This document shows positions 56,375 through 64,000 of a stretch of 64,000 nucleotides of DNA, piece after piece. Source of the DNA: Cladocopium goreaui (Eukaryota > Sar > Dinophyceae > Suessiales > Symbiodiniaceae); assembly GCA_947184155.2 (NCBI GenBank), contig CAMXCT020002759.1, positions 1 to 64,000 on the forward strand. The letters are read 5' to 3'. The notes under the pieces were generated by a model. The model saw only the letters and a program-made list of their open reading frames with translations. It was not told the DNA's origin and ran no database searches. The translations under genes and the position numbers were made by a program. How positions within the stretch are numbered: the first letter of the stretch is position 1; each line of letters starts with the position of its first letter.

Positions 56375-58510
56375 ATGGATCTTCCGATTGAAGACGGTTG
56401 GGACCTCATTTGTGATTCAGAGTCAATACAGCTGATGCAACCCACACCTAAGACATGCCCTTTGAGTCGTCCGGATATGCCAGTCCAACCTCGACTCCAG
56501 GCTAGTTTGCAGGTATCTCCAATTCCAATTACAGCGGCACCCCAGTCAGTTCCAGCAGGTCCCAGATTGACTTTGGCGGCCATCTCAGTTGCAGAGCCCA
56601 GATCAACACCAGCGTATCAACCAATTCGAGGCAATTTGGTTCATCATGTTTCACATGTCAGTTCACCATACCTTAGAACCCATCGCACAGAGTATCACCC
56701 GGCCAGTTTGACCATGAGTTCACCACCATCCAGGTTGTCGGAGCCTTCAGTACCCACAAGGGTTTTTCCGGCGTTGTGTCCTAGTACAGAGAAAGCATTG
56801 CCTCGCCCTCCAGTGAACAAGGGTCATGTAGCCGTTGCTAAGCCCCAGCTGGTGCGGAGCTCAACATCGATTCAATTGACTCGATCAAAGCTGGCCAGTG
56901 ACAATCCTTTTTTGGTTGAATTGTTCACCAGCTTATTGCAGCTTTTTGGCAATTCATCTGCAGTATATGTATCACTGCAATCCTCACCATATGCCGATGA
57001 ACATCGCAAGAGACTTTTGAACAATTATGCTGCCACGACATCATTCCGCTATTTACAAGCGGTCCAGAAGTTTGCACGGGTTACTGCACAACTTGGATTG
57101 GACATGCATACCTTGTCAGAATCTCAGCTTGCAGACGTGCTGACCGTCATGAAGTTATCGAAGTCATGTGAGACTGACAGAGATGTGTGTTCAGGAAACT
57201 TTACAATCAAAGCATTGCGTTGGTGGCAAAAAATTGCAGGAGTTTCTCATTTGATGATTTGTTTTTCTCCGTTGGTCGACAGCGTCTTGAAAACAAAACT
57301 GAGCAAAGACCGTCGAGAGGCACCTCCTCTCCCGCTATGGTTGATTTTCCAATGGGAACGTAGAATCTTACAAGGGGCTTCCACTACATACGAAGTGATG
57401 ATGCTTGGCTCCTTCCTTCTAATTACCTGGGCAGGTCTTCGATTTGCTGATGCACAGAGGTTGAACATTAGTTCATTGGTCTTCAATTTTCAGGAACTCC
57501 GTGGCTTGGTATGGAGATCAAAGACAATGGCGGCAGGACACCCTTTCGGGGCACAGGCGGCGGGACTTTGCAGCAAAGGGACATACACGTGGCTGTTTAA
57601 GTTTTTACAAACTTGGGACCAGGTGATGACAGCATTGCAGGTCCCACAGTCCAAGGTGGACTTTCCGATCCCGTCCATGGAGCCAGATGGAACATTTCAA
57701 GAGCTCGAACCACTGAATTATGCGGAGACAACACGAATTTTTCGTGAAATGCTGTTGACACCATGGAAGAAATTTCAGGATCAACATCCACTGGCTCACC
57801 TGCAACAAACATACACTCTACATTCAATGAAGGCTACTCTTTTGAGTTTTGGCCCACAGTTGGGCAACCTGGTCAGCGACTCAGACCGATTGCTGCAGGG
57901 TCACCACCAGGATCCCAAGCATTCACTGAATCTTTATGGCAGAGACAGCGTTTGGGGTTCCTTACGGTACCAATCAACCATTATCATGGAGATACACAAA
58001 GGGTGGCGGCCCAAGACAGCTCAACACAGGGGAGGACAATTTCCTCTGACGGAACCAACGGTCACTTTGGAACGGTTCCAGAAGACGGCACCAGAATATT
58101 CGTTTCAATGGCTTCCCTTTTCTAAGCCTGAAGATCCTCATGAAATCCTGCCTGAACCGGAGGTCGAACAGCTGGACTCAGACAACGACTCTTCGAGCAT
58201 CAGCAGCCAGGGTGACAGTTCCAGTTCAGAGGCATTGGAGCCTATGGCACACACCAAAACAGTGGTACCCGACGAGGGTCAGGTTGACGAAGCAGTGTTT
58301 GCAAGGCATCGGAAAGTTACCCATGCCATGGTTGCGACAACGGACAATACTGAGTCCAGACCTTTCAACAGAAACCATTACTGGAGAGCAGCATGTGGCG
58401 CCAGGATGCTCCATTCAGAAACCGATTTCCTTGAGGACTTGCAACCACCCGTGGCCTTTTGCCAACATGCAGGTTGCAAGAAAATTTGGAAAGCAGTCCA
58501 AATTGTTTGA
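56375..58510 (+). CDS. tyrosine recombinase of the DIRS-like element, 711 aa
   Basis: The ATG is at 56375. The N-terminal 170 residues are Pro/Ser-rich and probably disordered. A core-binding helical region follows (about 185-300). The catalytic region shows Arg356 in GLRFADAQRLN, His483 and Lys486 in HSMKATLLSFG, His510/511 in GHHQDPKHS, and Tyr521 in SLNLYGRD as the likely nucleophile. The usual HxxR is HxxK here. The C-terminus has an acidic Ser-rich linker and a Cys/His cluster (CGARMLHSE...CQHAGCKKIW) that may bind zinc. It would recombine circular cDNA into the genome. It precedes Gag, unlike in most DIRS elements. Confidence 0.85.
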   Translation: MDLPIEDGWDLICDSESIQLMQPTPKTCPLSRPDMPVQPRLQASLQVSPIPITAAPQSVPAGPRLTLAAISVAEPRSTPAYQPIRGNLVHHVSHVSSPYLRTHRTEYHPASLTMSSPPSRLSEPSVPTRVFPALCPSTEKALPRPPVNKGHVAVAKPQLVRSSTSIQLTRSKLASDNPFLVELFTSLLQLFGNSSAVYVSLQSSPYADEHRKRLLNNYAATTSFRYLQAVQKFARVTAQLGLDMHTLSESQLADVLTVMKLSKSCETDRDVCSGNFTIKALRWWQKIAGVSHLMICFSPLVDSVLKTKLSKDRREAPPLPLWLIFQWERRILQGASTTYEVMMLGSFLLITWAGLRFADAQRLNISSLVFNFQELRGLVWRSKTMAAGHPFGAQAAGLCSKGTYTWLFKFLQTWDQVMTALQVPQSKVDFPIPSMEPDGTFQELEPLNYAETTRIFREMLLTPWKKFQDQHPLAHLQQTYTLHSMKATLLSFGPQLGNLVSDSDRLLQGHHQDPKHSLNLYGRDSVWGSLRYQSTIIMEIHKGWRPKTAQHRGGQFPLTEPTVTLERFQKTAPEYSFQWLPFSKPEDPHEILPEPEVEQLDSDNDSSSISSQGDSSSSEALEPMAHTKTVVPDEGQVDEAVFARHRKVTHAMVATTDNTESRPFNRNHYWRAACGARMLHSETDFLEDLQPPVAFCQHAGCKKIWKAVQIV

Positions 58511-58902
58511 GTTGCATCCAACAGCATAGCTTAAGACAAAAAAGGCAGATGCGCTCATCATTTCTTCAGCGTTTGATCATTGCGTCAATTGGAACAATCT
58601 CCTGCAGGAGGTTGAGCATCAGCATTTTCCATGGCCGAAGCCACCATACATGTCACTCATCCGCATACATCCCATAGCCATTTTTATTTATATGCTCGTC
58701 CGCAGCCATTTTCAAAAAAAAAATGATTTTTTTAAAAAAACACATGTCAGCCATACCATGACATCCCTCAGGACCATATCTCAGTTCAGCCCGGACCTCA
58801 ATTGCAGTGCACCAGGATGTACCACATGATCAAATTTAATTTCGTTTTATTGACAGCTTCTTCATTTAGTGTCCACCTGGACAGCGTTTTCTTGCGTGCG
58901 TC
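58511..58902 (+). other. YR-Gag spacer with DinoSL-like relics
   Basis: No gene. Two stretches resemble the DinoSL 5' half: CCCATAGCCATTTTT (58671-58685) and TCCGCAGCCATTTTCAA (58699-58715), the latter with one change in its first 13 DinoSL positions. They lie about 200 nt before the Gag ATG. Confidence 0.45.
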
Positions 58903-60108
58903 ATGACTTCCAAAAATTTGGAAGAGGTGATGTCAGCGTGTGGCGTTGATCCTGCTACAGCATCCCAGCTGATTTCAGCAGGTTGGACAGTTCAGTCCTT
59001 TGCGTTCTCTGCGTTGGATCTAGAAGCGTTTGACAAGCTATGGCCTGAGTTTTTCAGTGAAGAGCCAACGTTGCTCCAGAAAGCCTCACTTAGGGCTGCG
59101 TTCCGAATGTGTCATGACTTGACCCAACCTGCACCTGCAAATCAAACACCTGTTGGTGGAACGGCCACTTCCGATGCATCGGCCTCAGCAAGCACGTGGG
59201 CAGAAAGCTTCCCACCGAAGTTGGACACAGCAGTGATTGAACAGATGAAGGCCAAATTTTTGGCAAGTTATCCCTCAGAGCTCCTCAATCATGATACCAT
59301 GCCAAGTACGCGTTTACTGAGCCTTACACACCATCAGCTCTCAAAGAAACAGTGGTCGTGGATCCCCTGGAAATATCGACTTACTTTGGCAAAATCAGAT
59401 GAAATCACTTCTCAAAGGCAGGCAAAGATGCCGAAACTTGAAGTGGCCACACTGCACAGCTTGTTGGTGGACGAGCCCCCTTCTATTGACATTTCAAATG
59501 CTGGCTTTGGGGTGAATGCAGTCCGTAACTTACTGGCAGTACATGATACGGCAGTTGCAATGTGTGGAGGCGCCCACCTAGCGAACCTCAAAGCCTATTC
59601 AGCGAAGTTTTTGAGTTTCCTTACACAAAGGGTGGACCCAGATACCATGTTGCGCTGTGCATCGATTACAGAGGCGCAAGCGGCAGACAGGCAGATTTGG
59701 GTTTCCATTTCAGACCTGATGTCTGAGCGTGGTTGGGATATGGATAATTGCTTACATGAATTCACCCATATACGCCATGACCTTCCAGGCCTTCTTCAAC
59801 TTCGCCCTCGTCCAGTGAAGGCTCCATCCATGACATCAACACCCAGCTCCTCAAGCTTTACGAAAGGCAAGGGCAAAGGCAAGCCCTCGAAGGGCAAGGG
59901 TAAATCGAAGGGCAAAGGAAAGGTTCAATGGTTGACTGATGTCAAAACCAAAGACGGTCAGTGGAAACAGTTATGCATGCGATACCAAACAGGAGGCTGT
60001 TCGCTGGGAGATTCATGCAAATTCCAGCACCAATGTGCATACCCAGTTAACGGCCATGCGTGCGGTTTGGACCACGGTGCCCTTCAGCATCAGAATACGA
60101 CCCACTGA
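58903..60108 (+). CDS. Gag-like protein with CCCH zinc finger, 401 aa
   Basis: The ATG is at 58903. A helical N-terminal part (residues 1-310) is followed by a very basic linker of Lys-Gly repeats (about 325-345). One CCCH finger comes next (C-x7-C-x5-C-x3-H in CMRYQTGGCSLGDSCKFQH, about 364-382), then further Cys/His residues (CAYP, CGLDH). A CCCH finger instead of a CCHC knuckle is typical of dinoflagellate RNA-binding proteins. It ends with TGA CTA ATG, in frame with the RT ORF three bases later. Confidence 0.8.
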   Translation: MTSKNLEEVMSACGVDPATASQLISAGWTVQSFAFSALDLEAFDKLWPEFFSEEPTLLQKASLRAAFRMCHDLTQPAPANQTPVGGTATSDASASASTWAESFPPKLDTAVIEQMKAKFLASYPSELLNHDTMPSTRLLSLTHHQLSKKQWSWIPWKYRLTLAKSDEITSQRQAKMPKLEVATLHSLLVDEPPSIDISNAGFGVNAVRNLLAVHDTAVAMCGGAHLANLKAYSAKFLSFLTQRVDPDTMLRCASITEAQAADRQIWVSISDLMSERGWDMDNCLHEFTHIRHDLPGLLQLRPRPVKAPSMTSTPSSSSFTKGKGKGKPSKGKGKSKGKGKVQWLTDVKTKDGQWKQLCMRYQTGGCSLGDSCKFQHQCAYPVNGHACGLDHGALQHQNTTH

Positions 60109-60111
60109 CTA

Positions 60112-63100
60112 ATGCAGCCAGTTACAACAGATGATATGGTAGATCCTATTCCCACGTCACAGGAACCAGTTTCACTTCAAAGGACTCCCAAGGAGTCAAC
60201 CCTGTCGGAGCAGCCAACTGATGTCACTTCAGTTTCACAGGTATCACCAGTGTCACCAACCATATCAGCACCTTCACTGCCTGACTTCGCCCAAGGCGAG
60301 GCTCGACTGTTTCTGGATATTTGCTCGGGAGCAACACGCTCACTGAGTGCGGCCATTTTGGCCCAACAGGGCAATGTACTGTCTTTTGACATTTTGCTGG
60401 ACAAGCGTATGGACCTCCTGAATGACCAGAGTTACGAACAATTGCTGCGAATTTGTTCATCTGGACAGGTGGCTTATGGGGCGGCTTCCCCTTCTTGTGC
60501 CCATTATTCACGGTTGAAACTTCATCGTCCAGGCCCTAAAGCACTTCGAACACCTGAAGCTTTAGACGGCGTCCCGGGCCTTAACAGCATGGAGCTTTTA
60601 CAAGTCCAAGAATCTTTTATGATGCTTTTTAGAACTATTACCTGTCTGACATTAATTTTTCAGGCAGGGGGACACGCTCACCTGGAGCAACCCCCATCCG
60701 CCATGAGCTGGTTGGAGGAGTGCGTTAAATCTTTTCTGGTTCTGATCTCAGCATGGTGCACGGTCATCTCCGCATGTGAATACGGCAAGAACTGGTACAA
60801 ACAATGGATGTTTGCAAGCAGTTGGCAACAAATTTCGACACTGGGTTGTCTATGTTCCCACCCGTATGGGAGCCATACATCACTGGTTGGTACAAGATCG
60901 GAATCAGGCGAATTTCTCAGCCGGCAAACGGCATGTTATCCACCGGCACTGGCAGACGCTTTTGCCAACCTGGTTTCTCCTCTGGTTAACCAGCACTCCA
61001 AAGATTTTAAATGGGATGATATAGCACAGATTCCTCCACGCAAAGATATTTTTGACCCACCTTTCGGTCAGGAAGATGGGGGGGGCCTGCATTCCAACCC
61101 AGACTGGAGTCTTGGTGCTCGAACAGCTTCGGATGTTTTTGGTCCCTTGCGCAAGAAATGGATGACACGCATATTGGAATCCAGGCTGGACAAACAATTG
61201 CTTCAATATTTTTCGATGGCAGACCATTCCAACCCCCCATTTTCAGAAGCGGTCCTTGCTCCCTTTCGACAAGATCTGGAACAATTTTTGATTTCATCAG
61301 GCATGACACCCAACTGGGAAGTTCGGACACACCAACCCATGTGCTTGAATATTCTGCACTCCTTGAACACCTTGATGCAGGATCCGGACCATGCACTTTT
61401 CCCTTCACTTATTGCGGGGGTTGGCACAGGTTTCCAACGTGACATTCCATTGAGCAACTGTTTTCCGTTAAGCAACTCAGAGGACCGGGAAGAACCACCA
61501 TTGTCGGCTCACCAGACGAACTGGCAGAGCGCAGAGGACGACATTGCCCTCACCCGTGAGTTGGTGCAACAAGAGATCGACAAGGGCTGGGTTTTTCCAT
61601 TTGAAGGAACATTGGAGGATGCACAACAGCACTTTCCCCTGGGGGTTGCCCTCGGAAAACTTGGCTTTGCACACTCGGACGGCAGGGCACCCAGGTTAGT
61701 CCTGGACAATACCATATGCGGCCTTAATGACCGCTGCCACATACCTGAGCGGAGCACATTGCCGTCGGCCAAGGATGTGCTGTGCACATTCCCTTTGCGA
61801 AATTTTTCAGGTGATCATATGGCCTTTTCCCTCGACATTAAGTCAGCCCATAAAAGAATAGTAATTCGAGATGAAGAATGTGGACTACTTGGATTTACGC
61901 TGCAGGGCCAGCTGTTCTTTTACAGAGTGGCCCCTTTCGGGGCCACTTTTTCGGCGGCGTGGTGGTCCAGACTCGGCGGCTGGATGCTGAGGCTTTTCCA
62001 TTTTTTGGTATGGTGGGCTCACATAGCCCTATTATACGTTGATGACTTCTTGTTCTACCAGACCATGACTAGCATGCCCCTCTCGGCGACAATGATCTGT
62101 TTGATTTGTCAAATCACAAACATCCCGGTCTCATGGTCCAAATGCGAACTTGCTTTTAGTATCCAATGGATTGGCTGGAAAATCCATTTTCGCTCTGGTT
62201 TCATTGAAATCCCCATGGCCAAGCTCACAAAATTTTTGGGATATTTGCGTTCGATTGGTCGAAGCTCTCGCACATCCAAACGAAACTTGGAAAAACTGAT
62301 TGGGTTAGCACTCTGGCTTACCCAGCTTTGGCCCTACATGCGAATTTGGATTCGTCACTGGTATCATGATTTATATTCAATTCCTGCAACACACTATAGT
62401 ATCGACAATGGCGACTGGAGATCCTTTGCATCACATTTGGATGAAAATCTCAACATCATTTCTCGGCCCCAAGGCACTGCATTACCACTCGGCGGCAAAT
62501 TGCTAGCTGTCCGCCATCAGAACATACAGCAAAAGAGCGACCTTGCCAAGGTTCATCTCTCGAACAAACGTATTTGGCTTCGCATTCGAGACCCAGCTTC
62601 AACGAAGAGAACACTATCTCCAGCCAGCCTTAGGATTGTTCAACACTTTATCCAATGGGTATCCGGTTTATCCCCCATGAAACCTTTAACACCGAAAAAA
62701 TACTGGGGGGGCACTGCCGCAGCCGACGCTTGTGCCTCTGGAAAAACTTGTGAAATTGGAGGTTTTGTGACCTCGCCAGCAGGGAAAACATACTGGTTTT
62801 CTGAGATTTATTCACATTCCGATTTCCTTGAATTGGGGGTGGAACTTGACCCAGAAATGCAACGATCAATTTCTTCATTTGAGACATTAGCTCAGATTGC
62901 CCTTCTATTTGTGACGGCACGATTTTTTCCAGCTCATCGCATGCCTATTTGCCTGAAAAGCTTGAGCGACAATACAGGTGCCGAATCTGGTAGCAATAAA
63001 CTTTGGAGCATGACATACCCACTTTCCATTTTTCTTGAACGTTTGTGCTTGTTATCAGCCATGCTGGGTATGGAAATTGACGTTAATCACATCGCAGGTT

Positions 63101-63276
63101 CCGACAACATCCTTGCAGACGATCTCAGCCGATGGGACCAGATCGGACAGCCACCACATAATTTCCAATTAAGTGATCGTATTCGAATCCCATTGCCAGA
63201 CCTTTGGAACATCCGTAGGACTCCAACGCTTGTACCGTCAAATGCTTCTATCCCCTGGACACTTCCAACTGTATAA
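60112..63276 (+). CDS. Pol of the DIRS-like element: methyltransferase-like, RT and RNase H, 1054 aa
   Basis: The frame is the same as Gag's, separated only by TGA CTA. Residues about 64-300 look like a methyltransferase of the C5-cytosine type found in DIRS elements: LFLDICSGATRS (66-77), ASPSCAHYSR (about 125) in place of PCQ, and LEQPPSAMSW (about 190). Reverse transcriptase covers about 510-700: LVLDN, SLDIKSAHK, APFGATFSAAWW and YVDD (642-645). The RNase H region has ADACAS (about 871), ETLAQ, DNTGAES (about 953) and the final NILADDLSRW. All catalytic positions of RT and RNase H seem intact. It could also be made as a separate protein from the ATG at 60112. Confidence 0.9.
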   Translation: MQPVTTDDMVDPIPTSQEPVSLQRTPKESTLSEQPTDVTSVSQVSPVSPTISAPSLPDFAQGEARLFLDICSGATRSLSAAILAQQGNVLSFDILLDKRMDLLNDQSYEQLLRICSSGQVAYGAASPSCAHYSRLKLHRPGPKALRTPEALDGVPGLNSMELLQVQESFMMLFRTITCLTLIFQAGGHAHLEQPPSAMSWLEECVKSFLVLISAWCTVISACEYGKNWYKQWMFASSWQQISTLGCLCSHPYGSHTSLVGTRSESGEFLSRQTACYPPALADAFANLVSPLVNQHSKDFKWDDIAQIPPRKDIFDPPFGQEDGGGLHSNPDWSLGARTASDVFGPLRKKWMTRILESRLDKQLLQYFSMADHSNPPFSEAVLAPFRQDLEQFLISSGMTPNWEVRTHQPMCLNILHSLNTLMQDPDHALFPSLIAGVGTGFQRDIPLSNCFPLSNSEDREEPPLSAHQTNWQSAEDDIALTRELVQQEIDKGWVFPFEGTLEDAQQHFPLGVALGKLGFAHSDGRAPRLVLDNTICGLNDRCHIPERSTLPSAKDVLCTFPLRNFSGDHMAFSLDIKSAHKRIVIRDEECGLLGFTLQGQLFFYRVAPFGATFSAAWWSRLGGWMLRLFHFLVWWAHIALLYVDDFLFYQTMTSMPLSATMICLICQITNIPVSWSKCELAFSIQWIGWKIHFRSGFIEIPMAKLTKFLGYLRSIGRSSRTSKRNLEKLIGLALWLTQLWPYMRIWIRHWYHDLYSIPATHYSIDNGDWRSFASHLDENLNIISRPQGTALPLGGKLLAVRHQNIQQKSDLAKVHLSNKRIWLRIRDPASTKRTLSPASLRIVQHFIQWVSGLSPMKPLTPKKYWGGTAAADACASGKTCEIGGFVTSPAGKTYWFSEIYSHSDFLELGVELDPEMQRSISSFETLAQIALLFVTARFFPAHRMPICLKSLSDNTGAESGSNKLWSMTYPLSIFLERLCLLSAMLGMEIDVNHIAGSDNILADDLSRWDQIGQPPHNFQLSDRIRIPLPDLWNIRRTPTLVPSNASIPWTLPTV

Positions 63277-63623
63277 TCCTGATTCGCTTGCTGGAATTCT
63301 CCTCACTCTATATTTGGGGGATTAATGGCGAGTTGAATTCCCAGATAGTTTATATGGGGGTCTGATGTCCATCTGAAAATTCAACCAAATAAAGCTGTTG
63401 GTTGAGACCTCTGGACAAAATTATATCCAGCAAGCGAAAAAGGAAATAATATAAGACCGAGTGCATCAGAAGTCATTCTGGAAATTCGAAGAATGGAAGC
63501 CAAGCCTTTTTGGCGAATGAAATGGTTTTTTATTAAATTGAAATATAATTATAAAATATATACATATTAAGATATGTATATATTAAAGAATTAACAAGAT
63601 TGAAGTCCTTGTAGAACGTTTAA

Positions 63624-63745
63624 CGTACTTGTTTCGTTTATGTTTTACGGGGTACTTTCAGATCATTGTTTCCCCTGAAACATTTTGGCTCAAGGACTTC
63701 AATCTTGTTTTGCGTTTTGCATGCTGTTTTAACTTTAAAAAACCC
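63624..63745 (+). repeat. right terminal repeat of the DIRS-like element
   Basis: This is the partner of 55868-55990, again with CATTTTGGCTCAAG (63681-63694). The AT-rich stretch 63520-63600 and the inverted 19-mer (63594-63612) lie just to its left. From 63746 to 64000 I see only short frames and no recognisable gene. Confidence 0.85.
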
Positions 63746-64000
63746 ACCCATCCCTCACCTAAGTTATACTTTTTGTTTTTGCTGTCATTTTGGTTGGGGT
63801 ATCAGATTGTTCTCAGCTTCCTGGCATGCTCCTCCTTGCCGGGCCACTCCTGGATTAGTTCTCGTTTCACTGCCGTGACATCCGTGCCTGACCATACCGC
63901 GTTTCTCCGCCCTGGAGATTGATTCAGCCGACCTAGATGCATCCGATCCCATTTGGCCTCACCATGGAGGCGTGCATTCGATATCCCTGCGTTTCAACCA

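Larger units (their letters stand above)
55868..63745 (+). mobile_element. DIRS-like retrotransposon (tyrosine recombinase type), about 7.9 kb
   Basis: Direct repeats of about 122 bp (55868-55990, 63624-63745) flank ORFs for a tyrosine recombinase, a Gag-like protein and a methyltransferase-like/RT/RNase H protein. A 19 bp inverted pair (AACAAGATTGAAGTCCTTG at 63594-63612, with its inverse at 63691-63709) lies at the right end. YR, RT/RH and methyltransferase-like domains together with split repeats define the DIRS order. The ORF order here (YR first) is a circular permutation of the usual Gag-RT-YR. Confidence 0.85.

Overview
The window looks like dinoflagellate nuclear DNA. Three things point there. 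Relics of the dinoflagellate spliced leader (DinoSL, which is added in trans to mRNAs) lie at about 4579-4611, 55930-55943, 63681-63694 and, weakly, 58671-58715. Almost everything recognisable is retroelement. The DIRS-like and methyltransferase-bearing elements are of kinds reported from Symbiodiniaceae. I cannot name the species, and no complete conventional host gene is certain.

Positions 1-39373 hold one giant retroelement family. The almost complete copy runs 4579-39373 (about 34.8 kb). The 3' 4 kb of a second, nearly identical copy lies head-to-tail upstream (1-4029). The full copy reads: a relic leader and long 5' UTR (4579-5821); orf1, unknown (5822-7129); orf2, with a probable inactive USP-like fold and a DNMT3-type cytosine methyltransferase (7033-12624); orf3, an apurinic-type endonuclease, reverse transcriptase and RNase H (about 12492-18707); nine small accessory ORFs (18958-31107), including a diverged paralogous pair and a ubiquitin-like/ankyrin protein; orf13, with an alpha/beta-hydrolase-like segment and a UPF1-like helicase (31068-36779); and a 2.6 kb 3' UTR ending in an A-run. 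It has the enzyme set of a non-LTR (LINE) element but virus-like size and gene number.

The strongest signal is a repeated two-helix RNA hairpin, seen about 19 times on the + strand. It occurs eight times in the 5' UTR, once or several times ahead of six accessory ORFs, and once in each 3' UTR. Both helices change by compensatory substitution while the loop (CAAAGACGT or TAAAGACT) stays nearly fixed. A separate 1.1 kb block (29127-30216), dense in perfect hairpins including GNRA tetraloops, precedes orf12, which has no nearby in-frame ATG. Three ORF pairs overlap, all in the -1 frame. Together these suggest one polycistronic RNA whose internal ORFs are expressed by structured elements, trans-splicing, or both.

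From 39374 to 43290 lie decayed relatives of the same family, arranged head to head (minus to about 42178, plus from about 42184). They are interrupted by a tRNA-derived SINE and a 420 bp retroposon with a 20 bp target duplication. From 43281 to 47200 are segmental duplications with SINEs and fold-back palindromes. From 48180 to 50116 are G-rich low-complexity DNA, a roughly 365 bp satellite and TAG microsatellites.

From 50128 to 55785 two GC-rich ORFs, one ASCH-like, sit inside matching pairs of direct repeats, with diffuse exon-like fragments between them. From 55868 to 63745 is a DIRS-like element: tyrosine recombinase, then Gag-like CCCH zinc-finger protein, then a methyltransferase-like/RT/RNase H protein joined to Gag by an in-frame TGA CTA. 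It is flanked by about 120 bp direct repeats that carry DinoSL sequence.
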